Below are positions 18,665 through 28,945 of a stretch of DNA of 64,000 nucleotides, one piece after another. Position 1 is the first letter of the stretch. Every line of letters starts with the position of its first letter. Origin of the DNA: Jaminaea rosea (lineage: Eukaryota > Basidiomycota > Exobasidiomycetes > Microstromatales); contig NW_020289975.1 in NCBI RefSeq assembly GCF_003144245.1, forward strand, positions 744,001 to 808,000, read 5' to 3'. The notes beneath the pieces are model-generated. The model did no database searches. It was given only the letters and a program-made list of their open reading frames with translations, and was not told the origin of the DNA. The position numbers and the translations under genes were made by a program.

Positions 18665-20174
18665 TTACCAGATCTGGTGGCCACCCGACACGATGACGTC
18701 GGAGCCGTTGCAGAAGCTCGACGCGGGCGAGGCGAGCCAGACGGCCACACCACGGATCTCAGCCGAGCGACCGATACGGCCAAGGGGGTTCGAGGTGGAC
18801 CACTTGGCGAGGAGATGCGGGTTCTCGTCGAGGTAGACGCTCGTCATGCGCGTGCGGATGTGTCCGGGCGAAATGCAGTTGACACGAATGTCATGAGGAC
18901 CCCACTCTGCGGCCAAATTACGAGCCATCTGGAGGACGGCTGACTTGGAGGCGTTGTAAGCGACCCAGTAGTGGTCGCGGTTCACAATGGAGCCGGACAT
19001 GGAGGCGATGAGGATGATAGAGCCGTGGATGTCGGGGTTCTTGTACATCTGACGGGCAGCGGCACGGGCAGTGAGGAAGACTCCGGTGGTGTTGACGTCA
19101 AAGACCTTCTTGAAGGCTTCGACGGGGTAGTCGAGGGCGTTGTACGTCTGGAGGATACCTGCAGCAGCTACACAGATGTCCATGCGGCCAGAGTCGGCCG
19201 TAATGGCCTCCATGACCTCGTTGAGCTGCGCGTCATCGGTGACTGAGCAGGGAATGTACTTGAGGCTGAAGGGTGAAAAAGCAAAGAGATGGTCAGATAC
19301 GAGGCGCTGAGAGCGATTTCTATCGCCTATCCCACGGCACCCGCACTCACTTCCTGTTCATGATGCGGCAGTGCTCAGCGACGATGCGGAACTCCTCGGA
19401 GGGACTTTGAGGGATGTCAATTGCATAGACGTTGGCGCCGGCCTCGACGTAGGCGAGGGCCATCTCGAGACCGAGACCACCGTTACCACCAGAGATGACA
19501 GCCGTCTTGCCCTCGAGGGAGAACTCGGAGAAGATCGTCGTCGTGTGGTTGTCTGCGCGTAAGAGCAAGGAGAGAGGGAGGAGGTCAGGCTGGGCGCAAG
19601 AAAGTGTCTAAGGGCGAACCCTCATCAAACGCACCTTGCGAGTTGGGGTTTTCGCGGAGAACGGCGTCGACACCGACCTATTTGCGGGAGGATCGTGAAG
19701 AAGCATAGGAAGGTCAATCTATGCAGTCCTGCTATTCAGGGCAGCCATCTCGAGCTCACATTCTCAATGGGAGGGGGAGGGCCCGGGTTCTGCTGGCGCA
19801 GAGAGCTGTGGTCCATGCTCGAGACCTTCTCGCTGACGTCGGGCGCCCAGATGTTGACATTACGGGTGAGAGCAGGGGCGATCTGCAAAGCGGGGAGGCG
19901 ATGTGGTCAGCGGGTGATAAGGGTCAGGAGGCTCGTGCACGCAAGGCATGCTGCTCACCTTTGCCTTGGGAGCGACTGCGTGCGTGGGGAGGTGAAAGAT
20001 GGTGGCAGCGGGGCAGAGAAACAAGGTCAACAACTTTGTACCCTCAAGCTGAGATGTCTCGCTGAAAAGCCCACGCTTCTACTCACCAGTGGGCCTGACG
20101 AGGTTGTTGCGAGCCACCTGGTTGGCAGCTCGAGTGGAGCGGAAGGCGGTTTGGCGGGCGACGCTGCCGAACAT
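18665..20174 (-). CDS. short-chain dehydrogenase/reductase with possible mitochondrial presequence
   Basis: Six exons: 20174-20087, 19975-19959, 19882-19760, 19677-19635, 19552-19351 and 19265-18665, giving 357 aa. Exon 2 is only 17 nt (VAPKAK across the junctions), yet every junction has GT..AG ends and the frame continues throughout. The N-terminus (MFGSVARQTAFRSTRAANQV) is Arg/Ser-rich without acids, like a mitochondrial targeting peptide. The Rossmann core follows: the cofactor loop SGGNGGLG at 111-118, VNTTG around Asn216, catalytic Ser248 in IASMSGS, and Tyr261-x-x-x-Lys265 in YNASK. These fit a classical NAD(P)H-dependent SDR, resembling fungal sugar-alcohol or ketone reductases. Substrate is unknown. 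The last exon ends in GGHQIW. The mitochondrial location is inference from composition only. Confidence 0.88.
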
Positions 20175-21367
20175 GATTGTTGGTATGCGGTAGTGTTGGT
20201 GAAGGTGCTAGGCTTGATGTGTAGTTCGCGGTACGAGACGTAGCAGTCGTCAAGAGATCAAGGAGTTCGTGGTGTTGAGGTTCGGGAGTCAAGAGCCAAC
20301 GCAACTTGGTCGCCGAGAAGGGCCAAGTCGGAGGAGGGGCAAAGGGGGTGTTGGCGCGGCGGCGGCGGCGGCGGCGGCGGCAGCAGCAGCAAGGCAACTA
20401 ACCGCCGCCATCGCTTGGCCAAGCTGGCAGCCTCGAGCCGCCTTGAGCGGTTGAGCCTGCCTGTTGCTTGCTTGCGCTGGCCTGGCCTGTCGGAGAGGCG
20501 GGGGCCCATGCACCGTTGTCTTTCCCCGTGTTTCTTCCAATCCTCCACCTGAGACCATCCCGACGACGCAGCGAGGGCGCGCGTGCAGCAAAGGCGACCA
20601 AGATTGCCAGCAGCCCGCCAACGGCAGAGCAAGCCAAGCCAACGGGGCAGGAGCAGCGACGCTCCTTCTCCGCGGTGCAAGAGGCGCTGCGTGCGTGCGG
20701 TGATGCTCGCTGCGTGATTCTGCTCGGGCGGGCGGACACGGCCGGCTTTTGTCGTGCCCTTGACTAGCGCTGAGCGAGAGAGTGAGCGTGAGCTTGTGAG
20801 CTCTAAAATTCTGCAGCCAGGATGAACACTGAAGCGCAGTTCGCGCTTCAAGGACGAGTGGCAAAGGCAGGCCGACGTCACCAGATCGGGCGGGCCAAGC
20901 TCACCGTATGCTCATCGACATCGTCATCTGGCAGCCTCGAATCGGAGTCGATTGCCAGTTCCAACCTTGCTGATAAGATGGAGGACCGCGCTATCGTGAC
21001 GTGGCTCGAGCGCTCATTCTAGCGCGAGACAATCCCGTGGCTACGGTCAGCTCCTCCCTTTCGTCCAACTAACTAAATCGCAAGCAAGATGCGGCCTGCC
21101 GAGCGACGCTTGCTGCCTTCACGTCTGACATGACTCCCGCAGCCCCACGGTGACACAGGAACCAAGCTCGCTCGGCGGATACGCTCCCGTGCGTGCGTCG
21201 AGAGAGATCATATTGAGATGGTCGCACGACTCTAGTAGTACAAAATGAGAACGAAGGAAAAGGGATCAGGAGGCACAGAGAAGATGCTGTAGCGGGACTG
21301 AGTAGGGAAAGGAGAGCGATCGAGTAGCGCGTGCTTCTGATTGGCTCGTTGATTCGTCGCGTCACGG
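20175..21367. other. GC-rich intergenic region with trinucleotide repeats
   Basis: About 1.2 kb between the start of the SDR gene and the end of the Mo25 gene, both minus. It should hold the SDR promoter and the Mo25 3' UTR. It contains a GGC/GCA repeat at 20354-20391. The open frames of 60-207 aa on both strands are Arg/Ala/Pro-rich products of GC-rich DNA with no family similarity, so I call no gene. Confidence 0.5.
20354..20391. repeat. GGC then GCA trinucleotide microsatellite
   Basis: About eight or nine GGC units followed by three to four GCA units upstream of the SDR start. It lies outside coding sequence in my models and is a simple microsatellite in the promoter region. Confidence 0.85.
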
Positions 21368-22724
21368 CTATGAAACGCGAGCGGTCCCCGCGTTCGTCGC
21401 AGCCGTAGCGGCCGCGGTGGTCGGAGGGGGCTGGAGCAGCGAGATGAGGTAGCTCTTCTCGTCTGCAAATTGCTCGTCGTCCTTGTCGTTGTGGAAGTTG
21501 CTGAGGAAGGTAACCAGCCTCTCTCGGTTGCGACGAAGGATGTTCTCGATGACGGGAGGCTTCTTGGGGTTGGCGACGAATACCTGCGGCGGTGATTGGG
21601 GAGAGAGGAATGATTGGAATCAGAAGAGAGATGAAGTGCTCAATGCTGGGTGTCACCACTGACCTTGAAGACATGAAATGCCTCGAACTGGATATTCTTG
21701 CTCTTGTCCCTCAGCAGATTCATCATCATCTTGAGGTTCTCCTCCGACGAGATGTACTTCGTCATGACCTGGAAGTTGGTGCGGTCCAGGAGAATCTCCC
21801 CGAGTAGCTTCAGGGACTGTCTCTTGGTGACGTAGTTGGGCGACTGCAGCAACGTCTCGTACATGTTGAAGAAGCGGTCGTAGTTCTTCTCGAGGTACTC
21901 GGCCACCATTGCCTTGTGCTTTGTGAGCGTCTCCTTGAAGTTGGCAAAGGCGTCGCATGAGACTCCGAAGGTCGTCTTCTCGATGTAATCGGGGAAGGTG
22001 TAGAACCTGGCGCGACGAGGTGGAGAAAGGCGGTCAGCTGGATGCGGTGTTTCGTGCCAGCCAGAGTCGCGGCCCTCGTACTCACTTGTCCGAATACAGC
22101 AGCGTCTTGGCGAGCGTCTCGTGTCTGAGCATCTCCCTCAAGATCATTCCCGTGTTCAGCGCCACGTCTGCGTTCTCGTAGCCCTTGAGTGTGGTAAAGA
22201 GGACCTCGGGCTTCGTCGTCAGGTATTCTACCGTGGGCATCCTTGAACCGATTTGTCTCCTGAGCAAGTTGTTGAAGATCTGCGAGACATCCTTTCTTGC
22301 CTCAAATTCGAAACGCCAGATGTTGGCGACGAGGAGCTGCAGGACATCCTGATTGTAGACCTCTTGCGCTAGCTGAGCGACTTGCTCTGGCAGCGGCTCG
22401 TTCTCTGCGACGCCCCAAGCGAGAGAGATCAGGCGTCAGGTGGAGTATTGTGAGATCAAGCTGAAGCTGCGCATGCTCACCACCATCGCCGTAGAGGATG
22501 ACCTTCATTTGGTACAGGCACTTCGATACCTCCTCTCCCGCCTGTCGTGCAACGATTGGGACAGGGGTTCAGCTGCGTCCACTCCTCTTCATGGGCGTCA
22601 CGCTACCCACCTTTCTCTTGCCCTCCGAGCTGCCCCCTTGTGACTCCATACGGCCTACAGCATCGCGCAGATGCTTGACCAAGTCCGCCGGTGTTCTATG
22701 CTTGCTCTTGAAGATAAAATTCAT
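21368..22724 (-). CDS. HYM1: Mo25/Hym1 (CAB39) scaffold protein
   Basis: Five exons: 22724-22611, 22541-22481, 22404-22086, 22006-21664 and 21583-21368, 350 aa, the usual family length. It starts [21 protein letters not shown], the canonical Mo25 N-terminus. Armadillo-like helical repeats follow: [95 protein letters not shown], and [35 protein letters not shown]. Conserved VFVANPKKP and [12 protein letters not shown] lie near the end, then a short Thr/Ala-rich tail. Mo25 is the scaffold for STE20/GCK-type kinases and supports the RAM/MOR network (Cbk1/Orb6) in polarity and cell separation. Four introns with GT..AG ends; one donor is GTCAGT and one GTGGGT. Confidence 0.97.
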
Positions 22725-24126
22725 GATGTGTCGGCCAGCTCAGCACGATTGGGGCGTGATTGACACTCTCGAGGGCAACTGTGAGCTGCTCAGGTGAGCA
22801 GAGTGCCCCGGTGAGATGCAGTGGTGGTCAAAGAGCTGCGAGACGAATCGTGACAAGTGGTAGGAGGATTAAGATCAGCTCACCCTTGTCGCAACCTCGG
22901 GCTCCCAACCTTGTGAGCGAATGAATGCTGCGAAGCACAACAATCGCCTTCTACTCGAGGCCCTCGCTGTCTCACCTGCTTGCGTCGGGTATCGATGCCG
23001 CAGTGTGAGATGTTGAAGTGTCTGCTAATGGCACAAAGGCTGCTTAGACGGCTATCTCTATGCCTTACTGCAGTTGCCGCTGATGTTGATATCGCGCGGC
23101 GAGCTCCTTGCTGCGTGGGGCCCCAATGACGTCGACGAATACGACGCACACTGCCTGCCTGGTCTGTTGACGATGAGCAGATGGCGACAAGAATTCAGCG
23201 CTAGGCGATGACGAGGCGTTGGTCGAGATGTAGGGGATTGGCGTGTAAGGGGTGGAACAAAGGCAAGCGTTGGACCTCCTGAGTTAGAGGCCCTAGTGTT
23301 GGTTGGCTCCTCCAGCCCGCCCTCCATCTCAAGTCAAGTCCGAGTCCAAGTCCAGTCGACCCGCGTTCTCGCCTGGTTCCGTTCAGCTCAGCAATAGCGA
23401 ATTAGGCCGCTCAGGGGCTTTCGCAGCGAGCGAGGAGGAGGACCGCCCGCGCCAGGCCACTGCTGTGGCCGCTAGTCGCAAGCAAACAGACCAACGCAGG
23501 CAAGCAAGCAGACAGCCAGGCGAAGCATAGCAACAAAGACATGCACGAGGTGATCATGGTGATGGTCGACGATGCCTCTTCTTTACTTTGCGATCAAAGG
23601 GAATAGGTGGGATCGTCAACATGGATGAGAAGAGGCACTTGCCGCTGCTGCTGCTGCTGCCGCCGCCGCCGCGCCGCCACCGTCAAGAGGTATCGAGCCA
23701 GAGTGGTTGAGAAACAAACGGCATGTATAGAAGAAACGTGCGGTCGAGCCGCTAGCAGCAAGCTGCGTTGAAACAAGAGAAGAAAGAGAAATGAAACAGT
23801 GTGAGAGATGGCAGCTGCCACTTGCAGCCAGGCGTCTCAACCACGCTGTGAGGCGGAGCGAAGCGTCGAGCTGCCTTTTTGCTGGTTTGCTCTTTTGTTT
23901 ATGGCGGTGAAGGCTTGTCACCATTTTAAATACTAGGACGAACCAACGAGACGATGAGCGAAGGTGAGTCGATGTGAATGTGATGAGCGTATGCGTAAAG
24001 CTGCTCTTTTGAGGTTGTCTCGAAGACTCGTGAGAAGCGCGAAACTGTATCAGGGTGGTAGGGGCGTAAGGTAATCTATCGTGGTGAAGAGGAAAAGGTA
24101 GAGGAGCATGCGTGATGCTGCGACAC
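22725..24126. other. intergenic region between Mo25 and the cyclin gene
   Basis: About 1.4 kb holding the Mo25 promoter (next to 22725) and the 3' UTR of the cyclin gene. A minus-strand frame (23616-24344) that looks sizeable is mostly antiparallel to the cyclin C-terminus and a CTG/CCG repeat, without a family match. No RNA gene seen. Confidence 0.45.
23641..23679. repeat. CTG then CCG trinucleotide microsatellite
   Basis: Five or so CTG units followed by four or so CCG units and a CGCCGCCAC tail, in the 3' flank of the cyclin gene, on the complementary strand a CAG/GCG repeat. Simple repeat with no evident coding role. Confidence 0.8.
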
Positions 24127-26991
24127 TCAGTGCGCACTCGCAAGGCTTCGCCCGCTGTTGAGTAGCTCCAGAAGGGCAGAAGGAGCCAATGGCGCGTTGT
24201 GGTCGGTGTTGAGTGATGATGAAGCTGTCGCGGCAGCCGCCGCTGCCGCCGCCGTACCACAGGCGACGTCGTCTGACCACGAGCGAGTGTCAAGCGACGG
24301 CCTCTGCTCACGACGCTCCAAGCCATCCTTGAAGAGAGAGGCACTCGCAGGTGCCGACTGGTGGTGCTGATGCTGCACCATCAGACCGGCCGTCGGTCGC
24401 TTCTTGTGCTCGACTCGCCTCTCTTCACCTTCGAGATCGAGGTGCTCGATGACTCGTGATCCAAGTGCGGACAGCATGTCATCGAGGGCGAGGAGGACTC
24501 GCTGCGACGTCTCGCGTTGCGAAATGCTGGACGTCGCTCGTGGGCTGCTTTCGCGATGATACTGGGCGCCACGTCCTGCCTCGGGGACGCCTGCAGTCTT
24601 ATCCTCCTCACGACGCTTAACGCGCTTGAGGAAGGAACACCAGACGGAGTGAGGGATGGCAATCTCGTAGTTGCAGCGAATGAGGTAATATTGCTCGAGC
24701 TTGTTGAGCTCGATGAGCGGAATGCCCGTCACCTCGCTCCATGTTTTGTTGAGGAAGGTGTTGTCGTCCAGGTGCTTGTTCGCCATCATGAGGCCCAGCG
24801 TGAGGAGCTTGAAGGGGGCGGCAGAGGGAGGCGATGCCAACAGCTCGACGGCCTCGTGGTCTACATTGCCGCTGGTGTCGACGGCGAGATAAGGAACCCT
24901 CAAAGCGAAGAGCAGGCCCAGGAGGAACGCAGTGGGCGAAAGTAATGTCTGAGCGAGCACTTGATGGGCAAAGCGACGAAACGCCGGGCTGACTTCGCCT
25001 CCAGCAGCGAATGAGGCTGATGCTGAGCTCGCTGCATGTTCTCGTGGGGAAGTCGGGGAATTGTGCTCGCCTTGCTTGGTCTTGCGGGCGTTCTTGGCAG
25101 TAGCAGCCGCAGTCTGAACGAGCGAGGGGAGAGCTTCGGCGGCACGAGTCCACTTCCAGTAAGGCGAGACGAGGGCCAAGACGGAGAGTACCGCAGTCTT
25201 TGAGCGCTCTTGAGACTTGGTGCGGAAGAGGAGGGGACCGGGCTTGCCCGGACCGGTTGCGGTCGATGTCGGGGAGGAGATGCACATCGGACTCCCATCA
25301 CGGAGAGAGGGCCGCTGATCTTGTAGAGCAAGGAGATGTGCAGCTGCCGAGGCATGACGCGCGGCCTCGCCGTCAGGTGATGGCGTCCCTGGTCCAGAGC
25401 TCTCGCGCGATGAGGAGCTGCTTGAACGTCCTGTCCCTACCCTCGTCCTCTTCTGCTGGTGATCGCCTTTCTTCAGGGCAAAAAGGTTTTCATCGAAATG
25501 ACCATTGCCAAAAGCTGCGAACGAGGGCATGTCAGAATCCTTGGCCAGTAGGTGAGGAGAGTGAGGCGATGTCGTGGGCGTGCTGAGAGAAGGGCTCGAA
25601 GTAGCTGAGCCGCTGCTCGGCGACGTGGCATGCGCAGAGAGAGACTGCTCCATGTAGGCTTCCTGAACCAGCTCAGGCTCAAGGAGCGTAGCGCAGGCGT
25701 ACCAAATGAGCTCAGCGCCAAAGGCCGAGATGGGAACACCAGACTTGTCGAGGGTGGCGGGAGAGGGAGGAGCTGGACCCTTGTTGGTATCGTCTTCAGC
25801 CGCAGCGGCTATGGGCTGAGCGGTGGCCTCGTCAATCTTTTGGGTTGCCTGAATGTCTGCAGCCCCTTTGCGAGACTGGGCGGCAGACATTGATTGACTT
25901 CTCCATTCGCTGGATCTGTCGACCCTCTCCTGCTCGTGCATGGTGCGCTGATGCTGCTGGTGCTGCTGGAAGTTTTGTTGCTGCTCCTGCTGCCACGTAC
26001 AGTCGTACGAGCGGGTGCCACGCTGTCGAGCATTGCCTTGTACGTACTGCGAAGGCCAACCGGCCGATTGGTGGCCATTGGACAGCCTTCCTTGTCTGGG
26101 CTGTTGCTGATGGTGAGAGCGCCAGTCGAGCTCGTGGAGTGACGGCAGCCTCTGGGAGCGCGTGCCATCTGCCGAATTGCGGCCGTAGTCATGCGTAGAT
26201 CGCGATCGGATTTGTGCTGCTGGTCCGAGTCCTTGGTGATGGTCCTGATGGCGTGGGTGTACCTGCTGGATGTTCCGACTTTCATGGGCAAAGGGCGCGG
26301 ATGTCATTTGATGAGCCCCACCGTAAGAGACATCTCCAGGGTACACCGCGTCAGATGAGGGGGCAGGGGCCATTGAGGTCGGATAGTAGCCGGGCGCTGC
26401 CATCGACATGGCGATCTGGCTCTGGGAGGTCTGTATCGGCTGCGACGTGATGGGCGCAAGAGGTCCCTGCTGGGCATGGCCGTACTGAGCCATCTGCTGC
26501 TGCTGCTGCTGCTGCAGAAGAGCCTGCTCTGCTTCAGCGTGTTGCGCGGCGATGGCGAGCTGCTGCTGATGCTGCTGTGGAGTAGCCCAGGTACCTCCGT
26601 GCGCATACCCTTGATACCCAGCTAGGCCACTCTGCGGGTAGTGGTAGCCACCGACGCCACCCCAACCTCGAGCAGCCGCCACAGGAAGTCGGGGAGCTGG
26701 AGGCAATTGCCAGTAAGCTCCGGTGCTGGGGTCCATTGCTGTTTGCGAGTAGCCATCGGCAGCGACGATGCCGGGATACATTGCTTGTCCCGGATGAGGG
26801 GCATACATCGCTCCAGGCATAGGAACATTCGAAACCATTGCCGTCATTGGATGCGACTGGACTTGACCTGGGGTATAGCCACCTGCTGCTGCTGCTGCCG
26901 CCGCCGCCGCCGCGGGGTCCATCGCAGACATGTGGGCTTGTTGTTGACCTTGTTGATGGCTCTGATAAGCCTGCTGCCCGTGGTACGCCAT
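24127..26991 (-). CDS. Pho80-like (PCL-type) cyclin with long Gln-rich N-terminus
   Basis: 954-aa intronless protein, ATG at 26991. The first 380 residues are Gln/His/Ala/Gly/Tyr-rich with a ten-alanine run near residue 25 and a seven-glutamine run near 157, so largely disordered. A cyclin domain lies at residues about 670-800: FRRFAHQVLAQTLLSPTAFLLGLLFALRVPYL, MMANKHLDDNTFLNKTWSEVTGIPLIELNKLEQYYLIRCNYEIAIP. The NKTWSEVTG phrase followed by LNxLE is the signature of Pho80/Pcl cyclins that bind Pho85/CDK5-type kinases, controlling phosphate response, polarity or glycogen metabolism. Two earlier conserved-looking pieces, SAFGAELIWYACATLLEPE (about 422) and AVLSVLALVSPYWKWTRAAEAL (about 600), may be part of an extended cyclin module. 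The partner kinase cannot be read from the sequence. Confidence 0.86.
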   Translation of the reverse strand: MAYHGQQAYQSHQQGQQQAHMSAMDPAAAAAAAAAAGGYTPGQVQSHPMTAMVSNVPMPGAMYAPHPGQAMYPGIVAADGYSQTAMDPSTGAYWQLPPAPRLPVAAARGWGGVGGYHYPQSGLAGYQGYAHGGTWATPQQHQQQLAIAAQHAEAEQALLQQQQQQQMAQYGHAQQGPLAPITSQPIQTSQSQIAMSMAAPGYYPTSMAPAPSSDAVYPGDVSYGGAHQMTSAPFAHESRNIQQVHPRHQDHHQGLGPAAQIRSRSTHDYGRNSADGTRSQRLPSLHELDWRSHHQQQPRQGRLSNGHQSAGWPSQYVQGNARQRGTRSYDCTWQQEQQQNFQQHQQHQRTMHEQERVDRSSEWRSQSMSAAQSRKGAADIQATQKIDEATAQPIAAAAEDDTNKGPAPPSPATLDKSGVPISAFGAELIWYACATLLEPELVQEAYMEQSLSAHATSPSSGSATSSPSLSTPTTSPHSPHLLAKDSDMPSFAAFGNGHFDENLFALKKGDHQQKRTRVGTGRSSSSSSRESSGPGTPSPDGEAARHASAAAHLLALQDQRPSLRDGSPMCISSPTSTATGPGKPGPLLFRTKSQERSKTAVLSVLALVSPYWKWTRAAEALPSLVQTAAATAKNARKTKQGEHNSPTSPREHAASSASASFAAGGEVSPAFRRFAHQVLAQTLLSPTAFLLGLLFALRVPYLAVDTSGNVDHEAVELLASPPSAAPFKLLTLGLMMANKHLDDNTFLNKTWSEVTGIPLIELNKLEQYYLIRCNYEIAIPHSVWCSFLKRVKRREEDKTAGVPEAGRGAQYHRESSPRATSSISQRETSQRVLLALDDMLSALGSRVIEHLDLEGEERRVEHKKRPTAGLMVQHQHHQSAPASASLFKDGLERREQRPSLDTRSWSDDVACGTAAAAAAAATASSSLNTDHNAPLAPSALLELLNSGRSLASAH

Positions 26992-28945
26992 GTTGAGATG
27001 CGGGTGAGGTTCTCAAGGAGAGCTCCTCGTCAACAAGACGGCAGCGGATGCCGGTCCGGTGACGGAGAAGATCCTTGGATCGAGGCGAGCCCGAGAGGAT
27101 AGCCGCGTAACGGGCGTTTAGGCCGCAATGAAAGTCGTTGACGAGATTTTGGATAGGATGAAAGGGGGCTTCGAGTAGTGATGGACGGGTGAGACGACCA
27201 GCTCGAGCTGATCGGCGAAACTGCCGATGGGACGATGCAGTGGGGCGCAGCGTCGAGCGATAGGGACCGCTTCAAAGGTAGCTGCAGGTGCTGCTGCGTC
27301 TGATTGCTTCCCAGAGAGAGGCAACTGAATGCTTCCCTGGGCTCACGTGTGCGCGAGTGGCGACAGAGATGAAGCGTAGTGGGACGAGGGGCGATGTCGA
27401 TCGCGTCGTAACGGATGACGAGAAGCTGCACGGCCCTACTTTCTCTTCGGCGCTCGGTGGTGAGGGCGACGAAGAAGTTCCGAAAGAGGAGCGAGCAAGA
27501 CCCTCAAAAGCTCAGCCGACTGAAAAATACGGTTGAGATAGGGCACCAAGCAGCCAGAGATGAGCTCTCGACGAGGTGAGCGCGCTTGTCCAAGTCGCGC
27601 TACCAATCAAGCTCTCTTGCTTCTCTCTGTCTGTCTCTTTCTTCTCTTCTCGTCGTAGCGGAGGGGGTTGAATGAGGCCGAGGAGCTGCGAATGGGATCC
27701 ACTAGCCCTTCTCTGAACCTCTCTTGACCAGTAGGGGAATGGGATGGTGGTGAAGAGAGATCGTACGCCCAAAGAGGCGCGCGACGACGTCAGGTCGCGG
27801 CAGGCACAGGCTTGAACGGTGAGCGTCAGGCGAGGCACAGGGCTCAGCCAGGGTCGGCGGGCTCTCAGCAGGCGGCATGAAATTGCAGGCGGCCCGCGCG
27901 AAAATCCAAACCCGGCCGCGCGAGGTGAGCCGGGTCCGTCGGGTTTCACCACGGGGCGAGCGAGCAGGGCTCTCAGGGCCTAATGTGAAGCGATGAAACG
28001 CGAGGGCGACGGGCAGAACGAATGGAAGGCTGTCCTCGTCACCGCAACGAGGGACAAGTGACGCCAATTGGCCCAAGATGGTAGGCAAGACTGAGTTTAG
28101 GTAGCAATGAACGACATCTGAGCGAACGAGGAGAACCAAGTGTCACTCGACTTCCATTCTACGCTGTAGAGATGAGCGCCGCCACTCCCCTCTTCACATC
28201 CAGGCTAAGGTGCCAACACGATGCAGTCGCGCCAGGCCGATGCCGCATCATCTCCGCCGCTCATCGAGCGTCTGCCGCCGGCGTCGTTGGGCCTGGAGAC
28301 TCTTGCGCTCACACATGCGACTCGAGTCACGATGGGCTCACACGATGGAACGACAGACAGCTCGCTGGCCAAGCAGTGGGCGCCTGCTGACCGACCCGTC
28401 GACTGTCGCCGTTGCTGACGCCTCGCCTCACCTCGCCTGGCCTCACCTCAGCTGGGCGTTCACCACTCGCTGCTCTCTCACCGACGAGCGAAAGGTAGAC
28501 TCAAAACAACAAGTCTGCTACCCCATCGTCGTCGCTCCTTCCCTTCCTTCCTTCCTTCCTTCCTCACCAACACCAACTAACCACACTCAACCCACCACCT
28601 CTTCCCTTTCCCTCTCTCCATCGCCTGGTCTTTCCTACCTTCCAACCTTCCAAGCCCTCCTCTTTCCTCTAATAGTACGCCTACACTCTCCCCAAGATCA
28701 TCCTTCGACGTTGCCCTCTCCCTCACCGCTACCGTGTCGGACCACTCAACCAGCACCAACACTACCCACGAGACTAGGCCAAGCATCATCGCGCTCACCT
28801 TGTACTCGCGCCCACTCCTCTCCTGACGCACCGCTAGCAGGCAAGCCACGACCACCTCGAGGACCACCTTGCACTCTTGCACGTCTTCTATCTCATCTGC
28901 CAGCAGCGCTGAAAGCCCCAAAGGCACCTCATCAGTCTCAACCAC
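26992..28945. other. long divergent intergenic region between the cyclin and RBMS-type genes
   Basis: Nearly 2 kb separates the two start codons, the longest intergenic gap in the window. The right-hand half from about 28500 is C/T-rich with a TTCC repeat and reads like a long 5' leader for the plus-strand RNA-binding protein gene. Several ATG-initiated short frames precede that gene and could act as upstream ORFs if the leader starts far upstream. I found no gene with family similarity. Confidence 0.5.
28543..28564. repeat. TTCC tetranucleotide repeat
   Basis: About five perfect CTTC/TTCC units inside a pyrimidine-rich tract, 380 nt upstream of the RNA-binding protein start. Polypyrimidine tracts of this type often mark fungal core promoters; a specific role is not shown. 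Confidence 0.8.

Noticed and set aside
23616-24344. 242-codon minus-strand frame downstream of the cyclin gene
   Set aside because: Overlaps the cyclin C-terminus in another frame and ends in a translated CTG/CCG repeat; best explained as 3' UTR.
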